Notes: a model not told the origin generated them from the sequence alone. Shown: positions 21,897-30,732, counted from the first letter of the stretch. The stretch: DNA of 64,000 nt from Mycolicibacterium goodii (GCF_001187505.1 NZ_CP012150.1:5614048-5678047), one strand, 5' to 3'. Made by a program: numbers and translations.

Positions 21897-22874
21897 CTAG
21901 ACAGAATCGCGCAGGATCGCCCTGGCCTTCTCGGTGTCGCGTTCCATGGCGACCACGAGGTCGTCGACCGACTCGAACTTCTCCTGGCCGCGGATGCGGG
22001 CCACGAAGTCGACCGCGACATGCTGCCCGTACAGGTCGGCCGAGGTGTCGAGGACGAATGCCTCGACCGTGCGGGTGCGGCCCGAGAAGGTCGGGTTGGT
22101 GCCGACGGACACCGCGGCCTGGTACCGCTCCCCCGGCAGCACCGTGCCGACCTGGGGTCCCTGTCCCAGCACGGTGAACCACGCCGCGTACACGCCGTCG
22201 GCGGGAATTGCCGAGTACATCGGCGGCGCCACGTTGGCCGTCGGGAACCCGAGCACCCGGCCGCGGCCGTCGCCGCGCACCACGACGCCCTCCACGCGGT
22301 GCGGACGCCCGAGCGCCTCGGCGGCGGCGACCATGTCGCCGGCGTCGACGCAGGACCGGATGTAGGTCGACGAGAACGTGACGGTCTCGTTGCGGTGATG
22401 TTCGGCGACCAGCGACATCGCCTCGACCGCGAAGCCGAAGCGTTCCCCGGCGTTGCGAAGCATCTCGACGTTGCCCGCGGCCTTCTTGCCGAACGTGAAG
22501 TTCTCCCCCACCACGACCTCGACGACGTGCAGGTGCTCGACGAGCAGCTCGTGGATGTAGCGCTCGGGGGTCAGCTTCATGAAATCGGACGTGAACGGCA
22601 TCACCAGGAACACGTCGATCCCGAGTTCTTCGACCAGTTCGGCGCGCCGGGTCAGGGTGGTCAGCTGCGCCGGGTGGTTACCCGGGAACACGACCTCCAT
22701 CGGATGCGGGTCGAACGTCATCAACACCACCGGGACGCCGCGGGTCCGGCCTGCCTTCACCGCATGGCTGATCAGCTCTGCGTGTCCACGGTGGACGCCG
22801 TCGAACACCCCGATCGTCAGAACGCACCGGCCCCAGTCCGTGGGGATCTCGTCTTGCCCACGCCAGCGTTGCAC
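21897..22874 (-). CDS. ribF: Bifunctional riboflavin kinase / FAD synthetase
   Basis: 325 aa, normal for RibF. N-terminal FMN adenylyltransferase: GVFDGVHRGH (about 23-32), MTFDPHPMEV and SSTYIRSCV. C-terminal flavokinase: GFPTANV, YAAWFTV and AAVSVGTNPTFSG (about 235-247) ending in FVARIRGQEKFES. It converts riboflavin to FMN and then FAD in the cytoplasm. GTG 22874 gives the VQRWRGQDEIPTDWGRC start conserved in mycobacteria. TAGGCT lies 6 nt upstream without a ribosome binding site, so the mRNA is probably leaderless. Divergent from mntR. Confidence 0.97.
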   Translation of the reverse strand: MQRWRGQDEIPTDWGRCVLTIGVFDGVHRGHAELISHAVKAGRTRGVPVVLMTFDPHPMEVVFPGNHPAQLTTLTRRAELVEELGIDVFLVMPFTSDFMKLTPERYIHELLVEHLHVVEVVVGENFTFGKKAAGNVEMLRNAGERFGFAVEAMSLVAEHHRNETVTFSSTYIRSCVDAGDMVAAAEALGRPHRVEGVVVRGDGRGRVLGFPTANVAPPMYSAIPADGVYAAWFTVLGQGPQVGTVLPGERYQAAVSVGTNPTFSGRTRTVEAFVLDTSADLYGQHVAVDFVARIRGQEKFESVDDLVVAMERDTEKARAILRDSV

Positions 22875-22880
22875 AGCAGT

Positions 22881-22886
22881 AGCCTA
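22881..22886 (-). promoter_or_regulatory. -10 element of leaderless ribF
   Basis: TAGGCT on the minus strand, 6 nt before the ribF GTG. Confidence 0.5.
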
Positions 22887-22940
22887 CGACCCACCCGCGC
22901 CGCGGGCGGTTCCAGATCCCCGGATCAGGTGATGATTGCC

Positions 22941-22946
22941 TAAACT
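22941..22946 (+). promoter_or_regulatory. -10 element of leaderless mntR
   Basis: TAAACT, 8 nt before the mntR GTG, in the 80-bp spacer shared with ribF. No ribosome binding site lies between. Confidence 0.5.
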
Positions 22947-22954
22947 TCCGAAGT

Positions 22955-23665
22955 GTGAGTCCAGACGGTAACCATCGCGACCTCTCGTCGGTTGCCCAGG
23001 ATTATCTGAAAGTGATCTGGACAGCCCAGGAATGGTCTCGAGAGAAGGTCAGCACGAAACTGCTGGCCGAACGCATCGGCGTATCCGCGTCGACCGCATC
23101 GGAGTCGATCCGCAAGCTCGCCGATCAGGGTCTGGTACACCACGAGAAGTACGGCGCGGTCACCCTCACCGAGAACGGCAGGCGCGCCGCGCTGGCGATG
23201 GTCCGCAGACACCGGCTGATGGAGACGTTCCTGGTGCAGGAGCTCGGCTACAGCTGGGACGAGGTCCACGACGAGGCCGAGGTCCTCGAGCACGCGGTGT
23301 CCGACCGCATGCTCGACCGCATCGACGCCAAGCTCGGCCACCCCACGCGGGATCCGCACGGCGACCCCATCCCGGCCGCCGACGGTCAGGTGCCGACCCC
23401 GCCCGCGCGGCAGTTGTCGGTGTGCCAGGACGGCGACGCGGGCACGGTGGCACGGATCTCCGACGCCGATCCGGAGATGCTGCGCTACTTCGACAGCGTC
23501 GGCATCAGCCTCGATTCACGACTGCGGGTGGTGGCGCGGCGCGATTTCGCGGGCACCATCTCGGTGGCCATCGAGGACCCGGCGACGCCCGAGGGTGACC
23601 CCGAGCTGACGGTCGACCTGGGCAGTCCCGCGGCCGAGGCCATCTGGGTCGTCGGCGCCGGCTGA
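22955..23665 (+). CDS. mntR: DtxR-family manganese-dependent repressor MntR (SirR)
   Basis: 236 aa, three-domain DtxR form. Winged helix (about 10-65: SSVAQDYLKVIW, LAERIGVSASTASESIRKLADQGLV), dimerisation/metal domain (RRHRLMETFLVQELGYSWDEVHDEAEVLEHAVSDRM, the characteristic His/Glu cluster) and a C-terminal SH3-like domain (from about 150). Corresponds to Rv2788 by position. It represses manganese importers when Mn is replete. GTG at 22955 is the start implied by the leaderless promoter. No target operator was assigned in the window. Confidence 0.93.
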   Translation: MSPDGNHRDLSSVAQDYLKVIWTAQEWSREKVSTKLLAERIGVSASTASESIRKLADQGLVHHEKYGAVTLTENGRRAALAMVRRHRLMETFLVQELGYSWDEVHDEAEVLEHAVSDRMLDRIDAKLGHPTRDPHGDPIPAADGQVPTPPARQLSVCQDGDAGTVARISDADPEMLRYFDSVGISLDSRLRVVARRDFAGTISVAIEDPATPEGDPELTVDLGSPAAEAIWVVGAG

Positions 23666-23739
23666 CCGGCTCTCGCGTTCCGATCACGGCGATTTTTACC
23701 GGTGCCGAGAACCGGGCGACGAACCAGGATGACTTCTTT

Positions 23740-24912
23740 GTGACTGTCTCACTGCACTGGTTCCTGCCCACCTACGGCGACAGCCGGCTCATCGTCGGCG
23801 GTGGCCACGGCACACCTCTCGGCGCCGCGGGCGGCGACCGCGAGGCCAGCATCGACTACCTCGCGTCGATCGTGCGGGCCGCCGAGCGATTCGGCTTCAC
23901 CGGTGCACTCATACCGACCGGCGCCTGGTGTGAGGACGCGTTCGTCACCGCGGCACTGCTCGCGCGCGAGACCACGTCGCTGGCGTTCCTGGTCGCCTTC
24001 CGTCCCGGTCTGGTGAGCCCGACGCTGTCGGCGCAGATGGCCGCGACGTTCGCCCGGCACGCACCCGGCCGGATCCTGCTCAACGTCGTCGTCGGCGGCG
24101 AGGCCCACGAGCAGCGCGCCTTCGGCGACCACCTCGACAAGGACGAGCGCTATGCGCGCTGCGACGAGTTCCTCGACGTGGTGCGCCGGTTGTGGGCCGG
24201 TGAGACCGTGACGCATCGCGGCAAGTACATCGACGTCGAGGAGGCCTCGCTGGCCGTACCGCCGAATCCGGTGCCGCCGTTGTACTTCGGCGGCAGCTCG
24301 GCCGCGGCGGGTCCGGTGGCCGCCCGGCACTCCGACGTGTACCTCACCTGGGGCGAGCCGCCGGAGGCCGTGCGCGAGAAGATCGAGTGGATCCGCAAAC
24401 TCGGTGAGGAGCAGGGCCGCAAACTGCGCTTCGGCATCCGGCTGCACACCATCTCCCGCGACACCTCCGACGAGGCGTGGGCGCAGGCCGACAAGCTCGT
24501 CGCCGCGCTCGACGAGGAGACCGTGCGGAAGGCCCAGGAAGGTCTGGCGCGCAGCCAGTCCGAGGGCCAGCGCCGCATGCTGGCGCTGCATGAGGCCAAC
24601 CGTCTCAACGGAACCTGGAGTGACGCACGGAGTCTGGAGATAGCACCGAATCTGTGGGCCGGTGTCGGCCTGGTGCGCGGCGGTGCGGGCACCGCGCTGG
24701 TGGGCAGCCACACCGAGGTCGCCGACCGGATCGCCGAGTACGCCGAGATCGGTATCGACGAGTTCATCTTCTCCGGCTACCCACACCTGGAGGAGCTGTT
24801 CTGGTTCGGCGAGGGCGTGGTCCCGATCCTGCGCAAGCGAGGTCTGTTCGACGCCGGTGCGCTCGACGGCGCTGCGCCCGCGCCGATCCCGTTCGTCGGC
24901 GCCGCGCGCTGA
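23740..24912 (+). CDS. ssuD: FMNH2-dependent alkanesulfonate monooxygenase (SsuD-like)
   Basis: 390 aa bacterial-luciferase-like TIM barrel. Starts LHWFLPTYGDSR, then GFTGALIPTGAWCEDAF with the conserved Cys, LNVVVGGEAHEQ, PPLYFGGSSAAAGPVA, TWGEPPEAVREKI and NLWAGVGLVRGGAGTALVG, all typical of SsuD, which desulfonates alkanesulfonates with reduced FMN from a partner reductase. Neither a reductase nor ssuABC is adjacent; the NMT1-type importer 12 kb away is from a related transporter class but is LacI-linked. Start GTG 23740 is best supported; AGGA lies 12 nt upstream. Confidence 0.88.
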   Translation: MTVSLHWFLPTYGDSRLIVGGGHGTPLGAAGGDREASIDYLASIVRAAERFGFTGALIPTGAWCEDAFVTAALLARETTSLAFLVAFRPGLVSPTLSAQMAATFARHAPGRILLNVVVGGEAHEQRAFGDHLDKDERYARCDEFLDVVRRLWAGETVTHRGKYIDVEEASLAVPPNPVPPLYFGGSSAAAGPVAARHSDVYLTWGEPPEAVREKIEWIRKLGEEQGRKLRFGIRLHTISRDTSDEAWAQADKLVAALDEETVRKAQEGLARSQSEGQRRMLALHEANRLNGTWSDARSLEIAPNLWAGVGLVRGGAGTALVGSHTEVADRIAEYAEIGIDEFIFSGYPHLEELFWFGEGVVPILRKRGLFDAGALDGAAPAPIPFVGAAR

Positions 24913-24917
24913 CCGGA

Positions 24918-25805
24918 CTACAGGGTGGCCGGCCGCAGCACGACGACATTCTTGGTGCGGCCGGTGCCGTCCTGCAACAACGCGATGACCTGACCGTCGG
25001 GTGAGGTCGCGGCGTACACGCCGTCGATCCCCGCGGGCGGCAACGGTCTACCGTGCCTGGCGTCCTCGGTTTCCTGCGGGCTCAGGTCCCGACGCGGGAA
25101 CCCGACCAGGCACGCGGTGTCCAGGCCGTAGCTCAGTTGCGCTCGCTCGGCCAGCTCGTCGAGAGTGCGGGCCTCATCGAGGCCGTACCGGCCGACGCGG
25201 GTGCGGCGCAGCGCCGTGAGATGCCCGCCCACACCGAGCGCCGCACCGACATCGCGGGCCAGCGCCCGGATGTAGGTGCCCGACGAGCAGTCCACCTCGA
25301 CGTCGACGTCGACGAAGTCGCCCGAGCGCGTGATGTCGAGCACGTCGAACCGGTCGATGCGAACCGGCCGGGCCGCGAGTTCGACGCTGTGCCCCTCGCG
25401 GGCGAGCTTGTAGGCACGCTGCCCGCCCACCTTGATGGCGCTGACCGCCGACGGCACCTGCTCGATGCCGCCACGCAGCCCGGCCACCGCGTCGCGGATC
25501 TGCTCATCGGCGAGATGGCTCGCCGAAATATCTTGCAACACTTCACCTTCGGCGTCCTCAGTGGTGGTCGTGCGGCCCAGCCGGATGGTCGCGGCGTACG
25601 ACTTGTCGGTGGCCGTGAGCAGTCCGAGGATCTTGGTGGCGCGTTCGATGCCGATCACCAGCACGCCGGTCGCCATGGGGTCGAGCGTGCCCGCGTGTCC
25701 GACCTTGCGGGTGCCGAACAGCCTGCGGCACCGTCCCACCACGTCGTGGCTGGTCATCCCCGCGGGTTTGTCGACGATGACCAGGCCTGGTGCAGGTGCG
25801 TTCAC
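24918..25805 (-). CDS. truB: tRNA pseudouridine(55) synthase TruB
   Basis: 295 aa. Catalytic Asp42 in [14 protein letters not shown], with KPAGMTSH upstream, [11 protein letters not shown] and the RNA-contact motif [15 protein letters not shown]. Isomerises U55 in the T-arm of tRNAs. The C-terminus carries a small PUA-like extension. GTG 25805 overlaps the pptT stop in GTGA, so it is the third gene of a tightly coupled pptH-pptT-truB operon. Confidence 0.97.
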   Translation of the reverse strand: MNAPAPGLVIVDKPAGMTSHDVVGRCRRLFGTRKVGHAGTLDPMATGVLVIGIERATKILGLLTATDKSYAATIRLGRTTTTEDAEGEVLQDISASHLADEQIRDAVAGLRGGIEQVPSAVSAIKVGGQRAYKLAREGHSVELAARPVRIDRFDVLDITRSGDFVDVDVEVDCSSGTYIRALARDVGAALGVGGHLTALRRTRVGRYGLDEARTLDELAERAQLSYGLDTACLVGFPRRDLSPQETEDARHGRPLPPAGIDGVYAATSPDGQVIALLQDGTGRTKNVVVLRPATL

Positions 25806-26467
25806 AGGACGATCGCCGTCACGGCCAGGCCGTCACGCACCGACCATCGCCCGTCGAGCGCGGTGAGCGGCGGACCGTGCTCGGCGGCGGGATCGATGAG
25901 GATCTCGGAGCGGAACTCCCCGGCGATGCCGGAGCCGTCGACCGCGAACCTGATGTGGGCGTCCTCGAAACCAAGCCAGCGGTGGGTCAACGGATACCAC
26001 GCCTTGTAGGTGGCCTCCTTGGCGCAGAACAGGATTCGGTCCCAGTGCAGATCACCCGGCAGTGCGCGGAGTTCGGTCCGCTCGACCGGGAGGGTGATCG
26101 CGTCGAGGACGCCGTTGGGCAGTACGTCGTGCGGCTCGGCGTCGATGCCGACCGAGCGCACCTCCGCCGACCGCCCCACGACGGCGCCGCGGAACCCCTG
26201 GCAGTGGGTGAGGCTGCCCACCACACCGTCGGGCCAGCACGGTTCCCCCTTGTCGCCCTTGAGGATCGGCACCGGGCCGATGCCGAGCTCACCCAGCGCC
26301 CGGCGTGCGCAGTGACGCACCGTGACGAACTCGTTGCGGCGCTTGGCGACCGACCGCGCGATCAGCGGCTCCTCTTCGGGCAGCGGGGTGAGACCGGGCG
26401 GGTCGTCGTACAGCTCGGCCGAGGCGACCCGATCCGGAAGAACCAGGGAAAGCAAACTGTCGGTCAT
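25802..26467 (-). CDS. pptT: 4'-phosphopantetheinyl transferase PptT
   Basis: 221 aa Sfp-type enzyme. Motifs [26 protein letters not shown] (Mg ligands Asp and Glu) and [13 protein letters not shown] (catalytic Lys-Glu) are intact. It transfers phosphopantetheine from CoA to carrier proteins of mycolate, polyketide and siderophore synthases and is essential in mycobacteria. ATG 26467 overlaps the stop of pptH in ATGA. It lies between pptH and truB, as in M. tuberculosis (Rv2794c). Confidence 0.96.
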   Translation of the reverse strand: MTDSLLSLVLPDRVASAELYDDPPGLTPLPEEEPLIARSVAKRRNEFVTVRHCARRALGELGIGPVPILKGDKGEPCWPDGVVGSLTHCQGFRGAVVGRSAEVRSVGIDAEPHDVLPNGVLDAITLPVERTELRALPGDLHWDRILFCAKEATYKAWYPLTHRWLGFEDAHIRFAVDGSGIAGEFRSEILIDPAAEHGPPLTALDGRWSVRDGLAVTAIVL

Positions 26468-27429
26468 AATCCTCGTCTGGATCTGATGCGGTCCTGCATC
26501 TGCTGGGCGTTGGCCCGCATCTCCGCGGTGATCTCGAAATGCCCGCCGAACTCGTTGAGGTATCCCGGGGCGTACTTGGGGTCGGGCAGTATCTGGCGCA
26601 GCCAGCGATAGGGCTTGCGGCGCCGCCACTCCCGCGGGTAGCCCACCGACACCTCTTCGAAGCGGACGTCGTCGTACCACGTGGTGCGCGGGATGTGCAG
26701 GTGGCCGTACACCGAGCAGACCGCGTTGTAGCGCGTGTGCCAGTCCGCGGTCGCCGTGGTGCCGCACCACAACGAGAACTCCGGGTAGAACATCGCGTCG
26801 CAAGGCTCCCGCACCAGCGGAAAGTGGTTGACCAGAACCGTCGGTGTCATCCAGTCGAGGTCCTCGAGTCGTTTGCGGGTACCCGCGACCCGGTCGCGGC
26901 ACCACGCGTCGCGCGTCGCGTACGGCTCACACGACAGCAGGAACTCGTCGGTGCCCACGATGTTGCGCTCCTTGGCGATCGCGAGGCCCTCTGCCTTGCT
27001 CGACGCGCCCTCGGGCAGGAACGAGTAGTCGTACAGCAGGAACATCGGCACGATGGTGGCCGGGCCGCCCTGTTCGGTCCACACCGGAAACGGGTGCTCG
27101 GGGGTGACGACGCCCATCTGGTCGCACATGTCGACCAGGTAGTCGTAGCGGGCCCGCCCGAATATCTGCATCGGGTCCTTGTTCGTCGTCCACAGTTCGT
27201 GGTTGCCGGGAACCCAGATGACCTTCGCGAACCGCCTGCGCAGCAGGTCGAGTGCCCACCGGATCTCGTCGGTGCGCTCGCCGACGTCGCCTGCGACGAT
27301 GAGCCAGTCGTCGGGTGTCGCGGGGTACAGCGACTCGGTGACCGGCTTGTTGCCGGTGTGGCCGGTGTGCAGATCGCTGATCGCCCACAGAACCGGCTGT
27401 CGATCCCTCGAATCCTGGTCAGTCACCAC
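26464..27429 (-). CDS. pptH: Phosphopantetheinyl hydrolase PptH (Rv2795c-like metallophosphoesterase)
   Basis: 321 aa calcineurin-like phosphoesterase. Metal motifs in order: SDLHTGH (about 18), AGDVGERTDE, PGNHELWT, VLVNHFPL and YGHLHIPR. The M. tuberculosis orthologue removes phosphopantetheine from holo-carrier proteins and so opposes PptT. Start is one of two tandem GTG codons (27429, 27426); TAGGCT lies 8 nt before the first, suggesting a leaderless mRNA. It leads the pptH-pptT-truB operon with 4-nt overlaps. Confidence 0.92.
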   Translation of the reverse strand: MVTDQDSRDRQPVLWAISDLHTGHTGNKPVTESLYPATPDDWLIVAGDVGERTDEIRWALDLLRRRFAKVIWVPGNHELWTTNKDPMQIFGRARYDYLVDMCDQMGVVTPEHPFPVWTEQGGPATIVPMFLLYDYSFLPEGASSKAEGLAIAKERNIVGTDEFLLSCEPYATRDAWCRDRVAGTRKRLEDLDWMTPTVLVNHFPLVREPCDAMFYPEFSLWCGTTATADWHTRYNAVCSVYGHLHIPRTTWYDDVRFEEVSVGYPREWRRRKPYRWLRQILPDPKYAPGYLNEFGGHFEITAEMRANAQQMQDRIRSRRGL

Positions 27430-27437
27430 AACGGTCC

Positions 27438-27443
27438 AGCCTA
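27438..27443 (-). promoter_or_regulatory. -10 element of leaderless pptH operon
   Basis: TAGGCT on the minus strand, 8 nt before the first GTG of pptH. Confidence 0.48.
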
Positions 27444-27486
27444 ACCGGGCGGGCCCGCGACGAAGCCCGGTAGGACGCCCGCGACT

Positions 27487-27498
27487 AGAACGTGTTCT
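27487..27498. promoter_or_regulatory. KstR-like palindrome
   Basis: AGAACGTGTTCT, a perfect 12-bp palindrome. With flanks TAGAAC-GT-GTTCTC it matches the KstR consensus TnnAACnnGTTnnA in all but the last base. It lies in the divergent spacer between pptH and the DUF3558-type gene, 34 bp upstream of the TACACT -10 at 27532-27537 and 44 bp upstream of the pptH -10. Confidence 0.5.
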
Positions 27499-27531
27499 CG
27501 TTTATGGTCGAAGTCTGATGTGCCCGACCGC

Positions 27532-27537
27532 TACACT
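27532..27537 (+). promoter_or_regulatory. Candidate -10 for the DUF3558-type gene
   Basis: TACACT, 46 bp before the ATG at 27584. It would give a leader of about 40 nt ending in the GAGGGGG ribosome binding site. Confidence 0.4.
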
Positions 27538-27583
27538 GCCCGGCAAGCCGGGGAACGATGTCGCTGGACTACGAGGGGGTGTG

Positions 27584-28168
27584 ATGGCCGCCAGGGTGCG
27601 CCTGTTGTCGGCTTTGTGTGCGCTGGTCGCGGCGGTGATCCTGGTGGCACAGACCGGTCCGGCTGCCTCGACGGGTCCCGGCACGCCACGGCTGGAGGCC
27701 ACCGACCTGCCGCTGACCAACGTGTCGACCACCATCAAGTGGCCGGTGGTCGAAACCACCGACCCCAAGCCGTTCGACCCGTGCAACGACATCCCGATCG
27801 ACGTGATCGAACGCATCGGGCTGGCCTACACGCCGCCGATGCCCGAGGACGGCTTGCGCTGCCACTACGACGCGGGCAACTATCAGATGGCGGTCGAGGC
27901 ATTCGTGTGGCGTACGTACGAGGAGACCATCCCGGTCGACGCGCTCGAACTCGACATCGACGGTCACCGCGCGGCGCAGTACTGGATCATGAAGCCGACC
28001 GACTGGAACGACCGGTGGTGGACGACCTGCATGATCGCGTTCGACACCAGCTACGGCGTCATCCAGCAGTCGTTGTTCTACTCGCCGATCCACTCCCCGG
28101 ACCGGCCGGACTGCCTGCAGATCAACCTGCAGCGCGCCCACGAACTGGCCCCGTACTACAAGTTCTGA
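27584..28168 (+). CDS. Exported DUF3558-like protein
   Basis: 194 aa. N-terminal hydrophobic signal (MAARVRLLSALCALVAAVILVAQTG) without a lipobox cysteine, so secreted or signal-anchored. The mature part has KPFDPCNDIPIDVIERIGL, a cysteine paired with LRCHYD and another pair (WWTTCMIAF, PDCLQINL), the pattern of mycobacterial DUF3558 proteins, many of which are lipoproteins. Function unknown. ATG 27584 follows GAGGGGGTGTG. The frame is open upstream to 27179, but that part is antisense to pptH. Confidence 0.82.
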   Translation: MAARVRLLSALCALVAAVILVAQTGPAASTGPGTPRLEATDLPLTNVSTTIKWPVVETTDPKPFDPCNDIPIDVIERIGLAYTPPMPEDGLRCHYDAGNYQMAVEAFVWRTYEETIPVDALELDIDGHRAAQYWIMKPTDWNDRWWTTCMIAFDTSYGVIQQSLFYSPIHSPDRPDCLQINLQRAHELAPYYKF

Positions 28169-28176
28169 TCGCAAGC

Positions 28177-28192
28177 ACTGACAGCCGTCAGT
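28177..28192. promoter_or_regulatory. Inverted repeat overlapping the CocE-type promoter
   Basis: ACTGAC, AGCC, GTCAGT: perfect 6-bp arms. The last base is the first T of the -10 hexamer TAATCT (28192-28197), an ideal repressor position. The form resembles TetR-family sites of actinobacteria. Confidence 0.45.
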
Positions 28193-28197
28193 AATCT
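28192..28197 (+). promoter_or_regulatory. -10 element of leaderless CocE-type gene
   Basis: TAATCT, 7 nt before the GTG at 28205; no ribosome binding site lies between. Confidence 0.5.
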
Positions 28198-28204
28198 CGG
28201 TGCT

Positions 28205-29884
28205 GTGCCAGGACTTCGCACCTACACCGGAAAAGCCGTGGCTCGACTGCTCGGCCTGCCGGCCCACACCACCGAGTTCACGGTGCACCGCCGATTACGG
28301 GTGCCCATGCGCGACGGCGTCGAACTGGTCGCCGACCACTACGCGCCGGACACCGCACGGCCGGCGGGCACGCTGCTGGTGCGTGGACCGTACGGCCGCC
28401 GGTTCCCGTTCTCGGCGATATTCGCCGAGGTGTACGCCGCCCGCGGCTACCACGTGGTGCTGCAGAGTGTGCGCGGCACGTTCGGCTCGGGTGGCGAGTT
28501 CACCCCGATGGTGCACGAGATGGACGACGGCGCCGACACCGTCGCCTGGCTGCGCGACCAACCGTGGTTCACCGGGTCGTTCGCCACCGTGGGCCTGTCC
28601 TGCCTCGGCTTCACACAGTGGGCGCTGCTCGCTGATCCCCCACCGGAGATGAAGGCGGCCGTCATCACCGTCGGCCCGCACGACTTCAGCCAATCGGCCT
28701 GGGGCACCGGCGCCTTCACGCTCAACGACTTCCTGGGGTGGAGCGCCATGGTGGCCCGTCAGGAAGAGCCCGGCGTGGTGCGGGCACTGGCCCGTCAGCT
28801 GCGCTCGCCCGCCCAGGTCACTAAGGCCGCCGCGGGTGTGCCCGTCGGCGCGTCGAGCCGGCGACTGCTCGGCGAGGGCGCACCCTGGTTCGAGTCGTGG
28901 CTGGAGCACCCCGACCGCGACGACCCGTTCTGGGATCGGCTGCGGTTCAACGAGGCCCTCGAGCGCGTCGAGATACCGATCTTGCTGCTCAGCGGATGGC
29001 AGGACCTTTTCCTCGACCAGACGCTCGAGCAGTACACGCAGCTGCACCGGCGCGGCGTGCCCGTCGCGATGACCGTCGGGCCGTGGACCCACTCCCAGAT
29101 GATGACCAAGGGCGCGTCGACCGTGATCGGCGAATCCCTCGACTGGCTCGGCACCCATCTGGCGGGTGGCACCGGTGGTCACGCCCGCGACCACGTGCGG
29201 ATCTTCGTGAACCACCACGGCTGGATCGACCTGCCCGAGTGGCCGCCCACCGACTGGCCCGAGCGCGCCGAGCACGAACTGTTCCTGCAGCCCTCCGGCC
29301 GGCTCACCGACGGCGCGCCGTCACCGACGGCTCCCCCGTCGTCATTCACCTTTCACCCCGCACGGCCCACACCCTCGGTCGGTGGCCGCCTGCTGTCCAG
29401 CGAGGGTGGGTACCGCGACGATTCCCGGCTGGCCGGACGCGACGACGTCGTGACGTTCACCAGCGATCCGCTGCCCGCCGACCTCTTCGTGATCGGCAGC
29501 CCCGTGGTCGAGCTGGTGCACAGCTGCGACAACCCACACAACGACGTGTTCGTCCGGATCAGCCAGGTCGACGCCAAGGGTCGGTCCCGCAATGTCACCG
29601 ACGCGTTCCGCCGTCGGACCGGTCAGGTCGGCACCCCCGAGGTCCTGCGACTCGAACTCGACGCCGTCGCACACCGTTTCGCAGCGGGCACCAGGATCCG
29701 CCTGCTGGTGGCCGGTGGGTCGCATCCGCGGTTCGCGCGCAACCTCGGCACCGGTGAACCACAGATCTCCGGGTCGCGCCTCAAGCCTGCGCGGCACACC
29801 GTGCACCACGGCGACGGTGGGGTGTCGCGGCTGATCCTTCCCGCCGGTCCGACGCCGCCGGCGAGTCTTTCCTCAGCCCACTGA
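28205..29884 (+). CDS. CocE/NonD-family hydrolase (Rv2800-like)
   Basis: 559 aa, full length for X-Pro dipeptidyl-peptidase S15/CocE-type enzymes. N-terminal alpha/beta hydrolase core begins VPMRDGVELVADHY; the nucleophile elbow is G-L-S-C-L-G (Ser at about 138), where most relatives have Tyr instead of Cys. The catalytic His is in GPWTHSQ. The C-terminal half is the jelly-roll domain (GSPVVELVHSCDNPHNDVFVRI). Substrates are amides or esters of unknown nature; no signal peptide. The stop overlaps that of the convergent DUF1802 gene by 12 bp. Confidence 0.9.
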   Translation: MPGLRTYTGKAVARLLGLPAHTTEFTVHRRLRVPMRDGVELVADHYAPDTARPAGTLLVRGPYGRRFPFSAIFAEVYAARGYHVVLQSVRGTFGSGGEFTPMVHEMDDGADTVAWLRDQPWFTGSFATVGLSCLGFTQWALLADPPPEMKAAVITVGPHDFSQSAWGTGAFTLNDFLGWSAMVARQEEPGVVRALARQLRSPAQVTKAAAGVPVGASSRRLLGEGAPWFESWLEHPDRDDPFWDRLRFNEALERVEIPILLLSGWQDLFLDQTLEQYTQLHRRGVPVAMTVGPWTHSQMMTKGASTVIGESLDWLGTHLAGGTGGHARDHVRIFVNHHGWIDLPEWPPTDWPERAEHELFLQPSGRLTDGAPSPTAPPSSFTFHPARPTPSVGGRLLSSEGGYRDDSRLAGRDDVVTFTSDPLPADLFVIGSPVVELVHSCDNPHNDVFVRISQVDAKGRSRNVTDAFRRRTGQVGTPEVLRLELDAVAHRFAAGTRIRLLVAGGSHPRFARNLGTGEPQISGSRLKPARHTVHHGDGGVSRLILPAGPTPPASLSSAH

Positions 29885-30436
29885 GCGACGCACGCGCGCC
29901 GCGATGTCCTGCAGGTACCCGGCGTCGTGCACGGGTGGCGCGGTCTCGGCCGACACCGGCAGATCGACCCAGCTCTTGCAGCCGCCGTAGTCGGGCGTGC
30001 GCACCAGCGTGGCCGGCTGCACCAGCGGTCTGACCTGCACCACCAGCACCGTCAGCCGGTGCTTGGGACGGAAGTCCAGCCGGTCGGCGCGCACCGACTC
30101 GGCAGTCCAGATGTGCAGATCGGCGATCTCGTCGATCGCCTCGGGCCGCTCGACGGGCACGGCAGCGACCACGTCGGCCGCGGCCCGGATGGTCACCGCG
30201 TCCTCGGTGCTGTCGGCGGAGGCGGAGTCGAGCAGATCGCGGTGCTCGGGACGCACGCGTTCGGCGTGGCTGTGCGCGACCGTGGGGAACAACAGGAAAT
30301 CCCCTGCCGCCACCTCGAACCGTTTCTCGTGGATCCCGCCCTTGCGCAGCAGCACGCTCTGGCGACCGTCGAGCATCGCGTGTATCGCCGCGCTCCACTC
30401 CTTGAGCGCGGTTCGGTGCACCGGGGGCGCGCTCAC
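29873..30436 (-). CDS. DUF1802 family protein
   Basis: 187 aa cytoplasmic protein. It begins TALKEWSAAIHAMLDGRQSVLLRKGGIHE, the DUF1802 signature, followed by FLLFPTVAHSHAERVRP and IWTAESVRADRLDFRPKHRLTVLVVQV. No activity is known for the family. GTG 30436 overlaps the stop of the DUF2277 gene in GTGA, so the two are translated together. Confidence 0.88.
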   Translation of the reverse strand: MSAPPVHRTALKEWSAAIHAMLDGRQSVLLRKGGIHEKRFEVAAGDFLLFPTVAHSHAERVRPEHRDLLDSASADSTEDAVTIRAAADVVAAVPVERPEAIDEIADLHIWTAESVRADRLDFRPKHRLTVLVVQVRPLVQPATLVRTPDYGGCKSWVDLPVSAETAPPVHDAGYLQDIAARVRRSVG

Positions 30437-30699
30437 CGTGCGGCTATCCGGGCCCGGACCTCCGGGCGACGAAGCGGCGGAACGGTTTTCGGCGGCTGGC
30501 GGCGCGGGGCCAGCCCGGCGAGCAGACGGGTGGTGGTCGCGGTGACCTCGGCGACCGCGGTCTCGAAGGCGTCGACGTTGGCCCCGGTCGGGCGCGTGAT
30601 GCCGCTGACCTTGCGCACGTACTGACGTGCCGCGGCCTCGATCTCTTCGGCGGTGGCGGCGGGCTCCAGCCCGCGCAGCTCGGTGATGTTCCGGCACAT
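30433..30699 (-). CDS. DUF2277 family protein
   Basis: 88 aa. MCRNITELRGLEPAATAEEIEAAA, QYVRKVSG and ATTTRLLAGL match the DUF2277 family, small helical proteins with a conserved N-terminal Met-Cys-Arg-Asn. Function unknown. Divergent from the enoyl-CoA hydratase gene with a 46-bp spacer. ATG 30699 is the family start. Confidence 0.9.
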   Translation of the reverse strand: MCRNITELRGLEPAATAEEIEAAARQYVRKVSGITRPTGANVDAFETAVAEVTATTTRLLAGLAPRRQPPKTVPPLRRPEVRARIAAR

Positions 30700-30732
30700 G
30701 TGACCCACGATAGGCGTGTTGCGGCCGCCCGT

